A stretch of 64,000 nucleotides of DNA from Puniceicoccaceae bacterium 5H (lineage in GTDB: Bacteria > Verrucomicrobiota > Verrucomicrobiia > Opitutales > Oceanipulchritudinaceae). The translations under genes were made by a program, and so were the position numbers. Below the pieces are notes generated by a model. It was given only the letters and a program-made list of their open reading frames with translations. It had not been told where the DNA came from and searched no databases. Below are positions 11,127 through 19,504 of the stretch, piece by piece. How positions within the stretch are numbered: the stretch's first letter is position 1; each line of letters opens with the position of its first letter. Location: NCBI GenBank assembly GCA_009772895.1, contig WOUP01000012.1, positions 1 to 64,000 on the forward strand. Reading direction: 5' to 3'.

Positions 11127-11582
11127 CTACTCCGCCACGGCTTCCCAGCGGATGTGGGCCTCGCGCTCGGGATTGTAGCCGCGCGCCACCAGCGTCTGTC
11201 CCAGCTCCTGATCGATTTTGAAGATGTGCTGCACGATCCAGCTTTCGCTCGCGCGGTGCAACATTTGCAGGCGCTCAAGCGACGGGCCTTCGCGGCGCCA
11301 CGCATCGCGGAAGGCGGTGAACTCGCGCAAGAAGATCTGGTGTTGCTCCTTGTTCTTTTCTGGATTCGGGCACTGGTGGATTTCCATGCAGGACTCTTCG
11401 CAGGCGAAATGGATGCGGACGTAGACCCCGAGCGAGCGGATCAAGTTTTCGACTGCCGGCGAAGCATATTCCCGTCGCTGGATCAGCCGCTCCAGATCGT
11501 TGAGATACGCGAAGAGCGACTTGTGTTGATCGTCCACGCGAGCATGGCCGGTGGCGTAGCGTTCGTTCCAGTGCAGGCTCAT
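11127..11582 (-). CDS. Bacteriohemerythrin-like protein with a substituted iron ligand
   Basis: A 151-residue single-domain hemerythrin, normally a di-iron O2-binding four-helix bundle. Ligand candidates are His20 (DDQHKSLF), His58 and Glu62 (IHFACEE), His81 (EQHQIFL), and His119 with Asp124 (QHIFKID). The first histidine of the usual HxxxH pair is Asn77 (NKEQH), and three cysteines (61, 65, 71) lie near the site. The metal site may therefore differ from the canonical one, or the protein may belong to a variant subfamily. The ATG at 11582 (MSLHWNE) fits the domain start. A role in O2 or redox sensing or storage is inferred. Confidence 0.85.
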   Translation of the reverse strand: MSLHWNERYATGHARVDDQHKSLFAYLNDLERLIQRREYASPAVENLIRSLGVYVRIHFACEESCMEIHQCPNPEKNKEQHQIFLREFTAFRDAWRREGPSLERLQMLHRASESWIVQHIFKIDQELGQTLVARGYNPEREAHIRWEAVAE

Positions 11583-11680
11583 AGTAGTTGTTGCACTCCA
11601 GAGCTTATGGGCTGCCGTCGCGGGGGTAGAGGATTTTACCCTACGCGACCCCAACTAGCAGCACTGCCACTATGCGGCAT

Positions 11681-11709
11681 AAGAAAAGCCCGGCCGTTGC
11701 CGGCCGAGC
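11681..11709 (-). terminator. Intrinsic terminator after lysC
   Basis: On the minus strand GCTCGGCCG and CGGCCGGGC pair as a nine-base stem with a GCAA tetraloop, followed by TTTTCTT. It lies just after the lysC stop and before the hemerythrin gene, closing the plsY-hom-lysC direction. Confidence 0.85.
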
Positions 11710-11742
11710 TTCGTCTCGTTTTGGGGTAAAATGGGTGACGCC

Positions 11743-12960
11743 TCAGTCGTCCCGATCGAGACCGAAAGCAGTGTGCACCACGCGCGTCGCGTGTTCAGCC
11801 TTCTCCAGATCCACGATCACGGAGATCTTGATCTCGCTGGTGGAGATCATCTGGATATTCACGCCCGAATCCGCGAGAGCGTCGAACATCTTGCTGGCGA
11901 CGCCGCTGTGGGAGCGCATGCCGATGCCGACCACACTGATCTTGGCCACATTTTCAGCCGCACGGACAGCGCCGGCACCGACTTCCTTGAGCACCGTGGC
12001 CACCGCTTCTTCGGCCGAGCTGGCATCGTCGTTGCCGACCGTAAAGGTCAGGTTGGCCACGCCGTCGCGCCCCACGTTCTGGACGATCATGTCGACATTG
12101 ACGTGGGCCTGGGCCAGCGCCTGGAACACCCGCGCGGCAACGCCCGGTTCGTCCGGCAAATCGCTGACGACGACCTTGGTTTGATTCCGATCCGCGGCCA
12201 CGCCACGCACCACGACGTCTTCTAGGGTTGTTTCGGCTTTCACGAGCGTCCCGGGATTGTCGTTAAAACTGCTTCGCACTTCAAATACTACGTTAAACTT
12301 GCTGGCAAATTCGACCGAGCGGCTCTGCATGACCTTGCTGCCGAGGCTCGCCAGCTCGAGCATCTCGTCGTAGGCCACTTCATCGAGCTTGCGCGCGTTG
12401 GGCACGATACGTGGATCGGCCGTGTAAACGCCATCCACGTCGGTGTAGATCTGGCAGACGTCCGCCTTCAGCGCGCCGGCGAGCGCGATCGCGCTGAGGT
12501 CACTGCCTCCGCGGCCCAGCGTCGTGATCTGGCCGGCGGAATTCACGCCCTGGAAGCCTGCGACGATGACCACCCGACCCGCATCGAGCTGCTCCTTGAT
12601 GTCCCCGCCGTCGATATCGACGATACGCGCCTTGGTGTGAAACAGATCGGTGTGGATCCCCGCCTGGGCACCCGTGCGCGAAACGGCCGCCACCCCGAGC
12701 GATTGCAGCGCGATAGCGGTCAGCGCGATGGTTTCCTGCTCACCCACGGAGAGCAGCAGATCCATTTCTCGTTTATCGGGGTTGGGGTGCAGCGATTTCG
12801 CGTCGGCAATGAGACGATTGGTGACGCCGCCCCGTGCGGAGACCACGACACATACTTGGTGCCCCGCGTCGCGCGTCCGTTTGATACGTTCCGCGACTGC
12901 CTTGATCCGATCGAGATCCTTTACCGAGGTGCCGCCATACTTTTGGACGATCAAAGACAT
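11743..12960 (-). CDS. lysC: Aspartate kinase
   Basis: Phosphorylates aspartate as the first step to lysine, threonine and methionine; 405 residues. The kinase domain begins IVQKYGGTSVKD and includes VVVSARGG, GGSDLSAIALA and the TDVDGVYTADPR substrate segment. Two ACT domains follow (TKVVVSDLPDEPGVAARV and KISVVGIGMRSHSGVASKM), the site of feedback inhibition by lysine and/or threonine in this family. The ATG at 12960 (MSLIVQKYGG) is preferred over the upstream start at 12999. It lies 137 bases downstream of hom, likely in the same unit, and ends at an intrinsic terminator. Confidence 0.95.
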   Translation of the reverse strand: MSLIVQKYGGTSVKDLDRIKAVAERIKRTRDAGHQVCVVVSARGGVTNRLIADAKSLHPNPDKREMDLLLSVGEQETIALTAIALQSLGVAAVSRTGAQAGIHTDLFHTKARIVDIDGGDIKEQLDAGRVVIVAGFQGVNSAGQITTLGRGGSDLSAIALAGALKADVCQIYTDVDGVYTADPRIVPNARKLDEVAYDEMLELASLGSKVMQSRSVEFASKFNVVFEVRSSFNDNPGTLVKAETTLEDVVVRGVAADRNQTKVVVSDLPDEPGVAARVFQALAQAHVNVDMIVQNVGRDGVANLTFTVGNDDASSAEEAVATVLKEVGAGAVRAAENVAKISVVGIGMRSHSGVASKMFDALADSGVNIQMISTSEIKISVIVDLEKAEHATRVVHTAFGLDRDD

Positions 12961-13097
12961 GAAGCGAAACGTGTTAAACCGTTCCTGCCGCGCATGCAAG
13001 GCATTCCACCGAAGGATGGCAGAATCGCCAAAGCAGACCTGCTACCGCCGACGAAAAGGAAACGTTTGCCGCACCCAGCTATCGACCGGCTTCAATC

Positions 13098-14399
13098 CTA
13101 AACCTCTACGTTCAGGATGCGCAGCAGCAGCGGCTTGCACTGGACCGCATGGTCGGCTTCGAGATCACGCACGGCGTCCCGCATCTGGCGTTCGCTGGTG
13201 CAATGCGTCGTCATGATCAAATGCGCCTGATCGGGCTCGCGATAGGGCTTCTGCACCAGCTGCTCGATGCTGACGTCGTGGTGCGCCATGATGCGTGCGA
13301 TATCGGCCAACACGCCTGAGCGGTCGGCCACCCGCAGGCGCAGGTAAAACGGGCGACGGACGTCGTCCAACTCCGCCAGGGCGGGAGCAGGCCCATACGA
13401 CGCGTGAGGCGGCAGCGTGACCCCGTTGAGGCGGTCGATCGTCGCGTCCACGAGGTCCGTAATCACGGCGCTGGCGGTTGGGTTTTGTCCTGCCCCGCGG
13501 CCAATGTAGGTCGTCTCGCCCACGATATTACCCGTCACGCTGACGCCGTTGAAGACGTCGTCGACGTTGGCGAGCACCAGATCTTCCGGCACGAGCGTCG
13601 GATGCACGTCTGCAAAGATGCAATTGCTCTCCAGGTGACGCGTGATGACGGCCAGCAGCTTCACGCGGTAGCCAAGCTCCTTGGCCCACGCCAAGTCGTC
13701 GAGCGTCACCTCACGAATGCCTTCCACCGGCATTTCCTGCATGCTGATCCAGCGTCCATGCGCAAGGAAGGCCAGAATCGCAGCTTTGTGCGCCGTGTCC
13801 CAACCATCGAGGTCGAGGCTCTCGTCGGCTTCGACATAGCCGAGGCGGCGGGCATCCCCCACGATTTCTTCAAAGGACTTTTGCTCACGCTCCATGCGCG
13901 TGAGGATGTAGTTGCAGGTGCCGTTGAGGATGCCGTAGATCAGCGGGAAGCGATTGGCCACGAGCCCCTCGCGCACCGCTTTGATAATCGGAATGCCGCC
14001 AGCGGTACTGGCTTCGTAGTAAAGGCGTGCACCCGTGCGTTCGGCCGCTTCAAAAAGCTCGGCTCCGTGCTCGCAGATCATGGCTTTGTTGGCCGTGATG
14101 ACGCTCTTGCCATTTTCCAGAGCGGCGAGCGTCACCTTGCGCGGCAGTTCGACGCCGCCCATCAACTCGCAGAGGATGTCGACCTGCGGATCGTTCGCGA
14201 GGTCCATCGGGTCGGTCGTCAGCTGGCTGGCGGGGATTTCAACCTCGCGCTTTTTCTGCAGATCCCGCACGGCGGCACGATAAGGGATCAGGTTACCCCC
14301 CGCACGTTGTCCGAGAGGACCGGACTGCTCCACGAGGTATTTCCAGACGCCTTGGCCTACCGTGCCGAGACCAGCGATAGCGACATTTAACGACTCCAT
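13098..14399 (-). CDS. hom: Homoserine dehydrogenase
   Basis: NAD(P)-dependent reduction of aspartate semialdehyde to homoserine, 433 residues. The start MESLNVAIAGLGTVGQGV is the Rossmann nucleotide-binding motif. The catalytic domain includes VITANKAMICEHG, GGIPIIKAVREGL and the NGTCNYILTRM substrate segment, with the lysine in DLDGWDTAHKAAILA. A C-terminal ACT domain (YLRLRVADRSGVLADIARIM) suggests allosteric control, usually by threonine. The ATG at 14399 is fixed by the Rossmann motif; the open frame upstream of it to 15152 is antisense-like read-through over plsY. It forms a unit with lysC. Confidence 0.95.
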   Translation of the reverse strand: MESLNVAIAGLGTVGQGVWKYLVEQSGPLGQRAGGNLIPYRAAVRDLQKKREVEIPASQLTTDPMDLANDPQVDILCELMGGVELPRKVTLAALENGKSVITANKAMICEHGAELFEAAERTGARLYYEASTAGGIPIIKAVREGLVANRFPLIYGILNGTCNYILTRMEREQKSFEEIVGDARRLGYVEADESLDLDGWDTAHKAAILAFLAHGRWISMQEMPVEGIREVTLDDLAWAKELGYRVKLLAVITRHLESNCIFADVHPTLVPEDLVLANVDDVFNGVSVTGNIVGETTYIGRGAGQNPTASAVITDLVDATIDRLNGVTLPPHASYGPAPALAELDDVRRPFYLRLRVADRSGVLADIARIMAHHDVSIEQLVQKPYREPDQAHLIMTTHCTSERQMRDAVRDLEADHAVQCKPLLLRILNVEV

Positions 14400-14461
14400 T
14401 GTATGAGCGCGTACACGGCTCCTCCGATTGGGGCAAGCCCGAACCGTAACCCCCCTTCGCC

Positions 14462-15076
14462 TCAAGGCTTGCGGCTGGCCCGATTTTCCGTGCCGGCCAT
14501 CAGGCGCTGGATGTTGGCCTTGTGCCGCACCACGATCAATACAGCCATGGCCAGGGCGACCCAGAAATACACGTCGGGCTCGTTCAGCAACCACGCGGAA
14601 ACCGGCAGGCTGACGCCCAGCACGATCGAAGCGAGAGACACGTATTTGGTGCTGTAGAAAACCGCGAGCCAGAGCAGCAGGCCGACGACGATGACCAACG
14701 GCATCAGGACCAGCAGCCCGCCGATAGTCGTTGCGACGCCTTTGCCCCCGCGGAAGCGCAGGAAGAGCGAGTAGCTGTGGCCCAGGATAGCGCCGACCAG
14801 CCCAAGCACCCCGAGTAGCGGCGCATTGGCGGCAAAGGAAGCGGCCAGCCCCCACCCCACGAGCACCGGGACGGCACCTTTGACGGCATCGAGCAGGAAA
14901 CAGAGGTAGCCCCACTTTTTCCCCAGGTTGCGCAAGACATTCGTCGCGCCGGGATTGCCACTGCCGAGCGTAAAAATATCGACCCCGCGGCTGCGACAGA
15001 TGAGCACCGCAAAAGAGACGGAGCCAATCACGTAGCCGATCAGGAGGGTGAGCAAGTAAGCAATCAACGGGGGCAT
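14462..15076 (-). CDS. plsY: Glycerol-3-phosphate acyltransferase PlsY
   Basis: Inner-membrane enzyme that transfers an acyl group from acyl phosphate to glycerol-3-phosphate, starting phospholipid synthesis. At 204 residues with several transmembrane helices it has the usual PlsY length. The three family motifs are present: SGNPGATNVLRNLG, GHSYSLFLRFRGGKGVAT and RHKANIQRLMAGTE. It is followed by hom 62 bases downstream on the same strand, and preceded by the serA terminator, so the plsY-hom-lysC unit likely starts here. Confidence 0.95.
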   Translation of the reverse strand: MPPLIAYLLTLLIGYVIGSVSFAVLICRSRGVDIFTLGSGNPGATNVLRNLGKKWGYLCFLLDAVKGAVPVLVGWGLAASFAANAPLLGVLGLVGAILGHSYSLFLRFRGGKGVATTIGGLLVLMPLVIVVGLLLWLAVFYSTKYVSLASIVLGVSLPVSAWLLNEPDVYFWVALAMAVLIVVRHKANIQRLMAGTENRASRKP

Positions 15077-15116
15077 GGCACCAGATCATGCCGAGAAATC
15101 GTGCGGGGCAAGTGCG

Positions 15117-15148
15117 AAAAAAAGCCACCCTCCGCTGGGGAAGGTGGC
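15117..15148 (-). terminator. Intrinsic terminator after serA
   Basis: On the minus strand GCCACCTTCC pairs with GGAGGGTGGC around a five-base loop, followed by a run of seven T. It separates serA from plsY. Confidence 0.85.
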
Positions 15149-15177
15149 GCAATAAAATCCAGACTCGAAGGAATCGA

Positions 15178-16779
15178 CTAGAACGCGTCTTCGAGATCGA
15201 CGAGCGTCAGGTCCTTGACGGCTTCGTGCTCACGGATCTGGTCCAGAGCGCGTTCCGGCGGACGGCTGTCGAGGCAGTAGATCGAGAACGCCGTCCCGCC
15301 CTGGTTATGGCGGCCGAGGTTCATATTCGAGATGTTCACGCGGTGCTGGGCCAGCGTCGTGCCCACCATACCGATGATGCCCGGCTGGTCGTGGTTTTCG
15401 AGCACCAGCAGGTACTTCTCGTCGAGGGACGACTCGATCTCACGATTGTTCACCGAGACGATGCGCGGCTGGAGCGCGTTCCCGATCAGGGTGCCTTCGA
15501 TCGTCGAAACGACCCCCTTCGCGGTGTGCGCTTCGATGCGGATCATCTCCGTATAGTCGGTCTCCTTGGAACTCGTGATCACCTCACCTACGATGCCGAG
15601 ACGCTGCATGACGCGGGGAGCGTTCACATCGTTCACATCGTTGGTGATCTTGCGCAGGAATCCCCGTTGCAGGGAGCGCGTGATCGGCTTGACCTCGAGG
15701 TCCACCAGCTTACCGGAGTAGGTGATGACCAGCTTCTTCACGTCCTTGGGCGCGAGCTGCTGGATCACCGAACCAAGACGGTAGGCGAGCGGGAAATACG
15801 GCTTCAGGACCTTCAGCGTAGAGGTATCGACGGACGGCGCGTTCACGGCGTTTTGGACCACCCCGTTCTGCAGGTAGGCACCGATGAGTTCGGCGACTTC
15901 CTGGCCCACGTTTTCCTGGGCTTCAACGGTGGATGCGCCGAGGTGAGGCGTCATGACGAGCTTGTCATAGTCGCGCAGCGGGCTTCCACCCGGCAGCGGT
16001 TCTTCCTCGAACACGTCCATCCCGGCGGCGGCGACCTTGCCGCTCTTGAGAGCTTCGGCGAGATCGTCTTCCTTGATCAGGCCACCGCGGGCGCAGTTCA
16101 CGATGCGCACCCCGTCCTTCATCTTGGAGAAGGCGTCGGCGTTGAGCATGTTGGTCGTCGTCTCCGTCTTCGGCATGTGCACGGTGATGAAGTCGACTCG
16201 GCTGTAGAGCTCGTCGAGCTCGACCTTTTCCACTTCCAGCTCTTCGGCACGCTCCTCGGTGAGGAACGGGTCGTAGGCCAGCACCTGCATCCCGAAGGCC
16301 TTGGCGCGCTTGGCAACCTGGGTACCGATACGGCCCAGACCGAGCACACCGAGGGTCTTCTGGAAGAGTTCGGTGCCCTGGAAAAGCTTCTTATCCCACT
16401 TGCCGGCCTTCATGGAGGCATTGGCCTGCGGGATGGGACGCGCACTGCAGAGCAGGTGCGTAAAAGCGAGTTCAGCCGTGGCAATCGTATTGCCACTCGG
16501 CGTATTCATCACGGTGATTCCGCGGTCGGAGGCGGCCGTTACATCGATGTTGTCCACACCGACACCGGCACGACCAACTGCCTTGAGCTTCGGAGCCGCC
16601 GCAATGATGTCGGCGGTGATGCTCGTTGCGCTACGTACGATAATGGCGTCGACGTCTGACACCAATTCCTTTAGTTTGTCCGGCGAAGAGCCGTAGGCCT
16701 CGATTACATCGAAACCTTCGAGTTGTCGGAGATATTCTACGCCGCTTGCGGCGATCTTGTCGGCAACTAGCACTTTCAT
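15178..16779 (-). CDS. serA: D-3-phosphoglycerate dehydrogenase, long form
   Basis: First step of serine synthesis: 3-phosphoglycerate to 3-phosphohydroxypyruvate with NAD. At 533 residues it is the long type with an intervening domain and a C-terminal ACT domain. Visible are AVGRAGVGVDNID, the NAD-binding LGVLGLGRIGTQVAKRA, the catalytic Arg in NCARGGLIKEDDL, Glu in DVFEEEPLP and His in TPHLGASTVEAQ. The final part, KYLLVLENHDQPGIIGMVGTTLAQH, is the ACT serine-sensing module. It is a single gene closed by a terminator. The divergent neighbour is the small CPIC protein gene. Confidence 0.95.
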   Translation of the reverse strand: MKVLVADKIAASGVEYLRQLEGFDVIEAYGSSPDKLKELVSDVDAIIVRSATSITADIIAAAPKLKAVGRAGVGVDNIDVTAASDRGITVMNTPSGNTIATAELAFTHLLCSARPIPQANASMKAGKWDKKLFQGTELFQKTLGVLGLGRIGTQVAKRAKAFGMQVLAYDPFLTEERAEELEVEKVELDELYSRVDFITVHMPKTETTTNMLNADAFSKMKDGVRIVNCARGGLIKEDDLAEALKSGKVAAAGMDVFEEEPLPGGSPLRDYDKLVMTPHLGASTVEAQENVGQEVAELIGAYLQNGVVQNAVNAPSVDTSTLKVLKPYFPLAYRLGSVIQQLAPKDVKKLVITYSGKLVDLEVKPITRSLQRGFLRKITNDVNDVNAPRVMQRLGIVGEVITSSKETDYTEMIRIEAHTAKGVVSTIEGTLIGNALQPRIVSVNNREIESSLDEKYLLVLENHDQPGIIGMVGTTLAQHRVNISNMNLGRHNQGGTAFSIYCLDSRPPERALDQIREHEAVKDLTLVDLEDAF

Positions 16780-16872
16780 GGCAGAAGGTTGGAGCGTAGA
16801 GCAGGCAAATGGGGTTTGGCAACAGATATAAAAGGAGCTGCTTGACGGATCGGGTATGCTGTAGCTGAGATC

Positions 16873-17235
16873 ATGTTGCTGCAGATCCAGAATTCACGCC
16901 TTCGCCCTGTCTTCGCCAGCCTCTCGCTGCTGGTCTGGGCCGTGCTTTCCCTGGCCAGCACCTATGCGCCCCTGCACATCGCCCTGGAGCACCAGCAATG
17001 GGCACATGCGGCCCAGCAGGATCAGGGACATCACGAACCGCCCAAGCCACACGATGGGTTTTGCCCCATCTGTGCACTGCTGCACGGCCAACTCGACCTG
17101 GGTGAAGACTTCCCGAAGCTGCCCGCTCCGACGTTTCAGCCGATCGCGGTCCTGCCGCCGGCGACGCCGGAGATCTTCGAGCCGACCCGGCTCCTGCCCT
17201 TTTCCCGGGCACCCCCGGTTCAGATTGCTGCCTGA
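16873..17235 (+). CDS. Small exported CPIC protein, DUF2946-like
   Basis: A 120-residue protein with an N-terminal hydrophobic segment (residues 14-30, signal or anchor), then a His-rich stretch (HIALEHQQ, QGHHEPPKPHDGF) and a CPICALLHG motif. The pattern of His-rich region plus CPxC after one hydrophobic segment recalls DUF2946-type small proteins found beside metal-related TonB receptors. It is followed 64 bases later by the His/Glu-rich TonB receptor, so a periplasmic metal-binding role is plausible but unproven. Alternative: an unrelated small lipid-anchored protein. Confidence 0.6.
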   Translation: MLLQIQNSRLRPVFASLSLLVWAVLSLASTYAPLHIALEHQQWAHAAQQDQGHHEPPKPHDGFCPICALLHGQLDLGEDFPKLPAPTFQPIAVLPPATPEIFEPTRLLPFSRAPPVQIAA

Positions 17236-17299
17236 AAGATACTCGCCGCTCCCGATTGAGGCAGCGGCTGTTTCGACACGCACAGTCTGAATCAACCCA

Positions 17300-19402
17300 A
17301 TGAAATACTCTTACTTTTCCTTAGTCGCATCCATAACGCTCAGTTGCGCAGCAAATATTTTTGCGCAGACTCCCGAAACCGAACCGGTCTACGACCTCCC
17401 GGCCCAACCTGTCACCGGGAGCGCCTCCTGGCTCGCCGTCGATGAATCGGCCCAGGTGGTGGATGTTCTGTCGCCCGACGCCTTCAACCAATCCGGCCAG
17501 AGCCAACTCGGCAACGCGCTAGGTGAACTGCCGGGCGTGCACGCGTCGTTCTTCGGTGCCGGGGCCAGCCGCCCCATTATCCGTGCCTTCAGCGGCGAAC
17601 GCGTTCGCGTGCTGGAAGACGGTCAGGACATCATGGACCTCTCGGCCGCCAGCCCAGACCATGCAGTGCCGATCGACGCGCTGTCCGCGGAGCGCATCGA
17701 GATCCTGCGCGGGCCTGCCGCCTTGCGCTACGGCAGCACTGCGGTGGGCGGCGTCGTCAACGTCCTCGATCCCTGGCCGGCAGACTTGAGCGGCATCCAG
17801 CCTTCGATCGAGGCATCAACGCAATATACGACCGTTGACGACGGCAAAATAGCGGGCCTGAAGGCCACCGTCCCCCTGAACGACCGGGCCGCCGTGCGCG
17901 CAACCTATGGTTGGCAGGACAGCGAGGACTACGAAATCCCCGGCATGGCTGAGAGTGCGGCCTTTCACGCAGCAGAAGAGGCCGAAGAACATGAACATGC
18001 CGATGAAGATCACGAAGAGGAGGAAGAGGAAGCATCCGGCTACGTGCCCAACACGTGGAACGAACGCCAGGATGCTTCCCTCGCCGGTGCCTTCCAACTC
18101 AGCGAACAGGCCCGTCTGGAACTGAAGCTGAAGTGGTATGAACAGGAATACGGCGTGCCCGGCCACTCCCATGAACACGAACACGAAGGCGAAGGCGAAG
18201 AAGCCGAGGAGGAAGAAACGCACGAAGAACATGGCGTGCACATCGACCTCGATCAGTGGCGCCTGTCCGGTCGCTTCCAGCTCGATAACCCGGCTCCATT
18301 CCTGCAACAGCTCGAAATCTCCGCGGCATACGCTGATTACCAGCACAAGGAGATCGAGGGTGACGAGGTGGCCACGCAGTTCAACCGCGACGGCCTGGAA
18401 GTGCGGGCAGAAGCACTGACACTCGCCACGGGACCGTGGCAGGGCCAATTCGGCTATCACGGCCAGTTCGACGACTACAAGCTGTCCGGCGAAGAAGCCT
18501 TTACGCCTTCGACCGACGAAGCGCGGCACGGTATCTTTGCCGTCGAAAGCTGGCGCGGGGAACACTGGACCTTCACCGGCGGCCTGCGCTTTGAAGATGT
18601 GTCCGTCGACCCGAAAAGCGATCAGCCGGATTACCAGGACAACAACTGGAACGGCAGCCTGTCCGCGAACTACCGGTTCAACCAAAACTGGAGCGCAAGC
18701 CTGCAATACAGCTACATTCAGCGCAGCCCGAACCGCACAGAGCTCTACGCCGAGGGTCCTCACCTGGCCGCACGGCAATACCTGATCGGAGACGCGGACC
18801 TGGACCGGGAAGAAGGCGATGCCTTTGAGACCGCCCTGCGCTACCAGTCCTCTCTGGTCGACGTCACCGGCACCCTGTTTTACCAGGACTACAGCGACTA
18901 TATCGCCGAATTGCCCAGCGGCGAAGAAATCGACGGGCTGCCCGTATACCGCTACGATACGGTGTCGGCCGTCTTTTACGGCGGTGAAGTCACGGCCCGT
19001 TGGCACTTGCGCCACTCGGAGACCCAGCAGACACACCTGATTACCGGGATGGACTGGGTGCGCGCATTTGATCAGAGCAACGAATCCTATCTGCCGCATA
19101 CGCCTCCGATCCGCCTGCGCCTCGGGCTGGAGGAAGAATGGCGCGACTGGCATCTCGGCGCGGACTACATCTATGCGTTTGAACAAAACGATACGGCGGA
19201 AAACGAGTTCGCCAGCGATGCCTACAACCTCCTGCGGGCCCATGTCGGCCGCACGGTGAGCGTAGGCGCGGCCGAGCTGACGCTCTTTGCCCGTATCGAT
19301 AATCTGCTGGATGAAGAGATCCGCTTCCATACCAGCCAGCTGAAGGACTTGGCGCCCTATCCCGGGCGTAATTGGCAACTCGGCGCACAACTGCGCTTCT
19401 AG
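17300..19402 (+). CDS. TonB-dependent outer-membrane receptor, ZnuD-like, with His/Glu-rich loops
   Basis: Outer-membrane active transporter of 700 residues: signal peptide (to about 22), plug domain (LGNALGELPGVHASFFGAGAS, RVLEDGQDIMDLSAASPDHA, IEILRGPAALRYGSTAVGGV) and a 22-strand-type barrel ending in the aromatic NWQLGAQLRF. Two long loops are extremely acidic and His-rich, at about residues 221-247 and 289-317 (HSHEHEHEGEGEEAEEEETH). Such loops characterise ZnuD-type zinc receptors, so zinc, or possibly copper or nickel, is the likely substrate. It follows the small CPIC protein. No metal-regulator box was recognised. A strong terminator follows. Confidence 0.85.
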   Translation: MKYSYFSLVASITLSCAANIFAQTPETEPVYDLPAQPVTGSASWLAVDESAQVVDVLSPDAFNQSGQSQLGNALGELPGVHASFFGAGASRPIIRAFSGERVRVLEDGQDIMDLSAASPDHAVPIDALSAERIEILRGPAALRYGSTAVGGVVNVLDPWPADLSGIQPSIEASTQYTTVDDGKIAGLKATVPLNDRAAVRATYGWQDSEDYEIPGMAESAAFHAAEEAEEHEHADEDHEEEEEEASGYVPNTWNERQDASLAGAFQLSEQARLELKLKWYEQEYGVPGHSHEHEHEGEGEEAEEEETHEEHGVHIDLDQWRLSGRFQLDNPAPFLQQLEISAAYADYQHKEIEGDEVATQFNRDGLEVRAEALTLATGPWQGQFGYHGQFDDYKLSGEEAFTPSTDEARHGIFAVESWRGEHWTFTGGLRFEDVSVDPKSDQPDYQDNNWNGSLSANYRFNQNWSASLQYSYIQRSPNRTELYAEGPHLAARQYLIGDADLDREEGDAFETALRYQSSLVDVTGTLFYQDYSDYIAELPSGEEIDGLPVYRYDTVSAVFYGGEVTARWHLRHSETQQTHLITGMDWVRAFDQSNESYLPHTPPIRLRLGLEEEWRDWHLGADYIYAFEQNDTAENEFASDAYNLLRAHVGRTVSVGAAELTLFARIDNLLDEEIRFHTSQLKDLAPYPGRNWQLGAQLRF

Positions 19403-19430
19403 CCGCCAGCATCAAGATCCTTCTCTTGCA

Positions 19431-19460
19431 GCCGCATCCTCGTTTGGATGCGGCTTTTTT
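19431..19460 (+). terminator. Intrinsic terminator after the TonB receptor
   Basis: GCCGCATCC and GGATGCGGC form a perfect nine-base stem with a six-base loop, followed by TTTTTT. It ends the CPIC/TonB receptor unit. Confidence 0.9.
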
Positions 19461-19504
19461 ATGGCTGTCATTGCCAAAGCGCCTCCCTCCGGTAGTCTCC
19501 ACCC

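Noticed and set aside
14400-15152. N-terminal extension of the homoserine dehydrogenase frame
   Set aside because: It reads through plsY in another frame; the Rossmann motif starts right after ATG 14399 and plsY has all its motifs.
17236-17299. GCCGCT/AGCGGC hairpin between the CPIC and TonB receptor genes as a terminator
   Set aside because: The stem is short and no T-run follows; the two genes likely form one unit.
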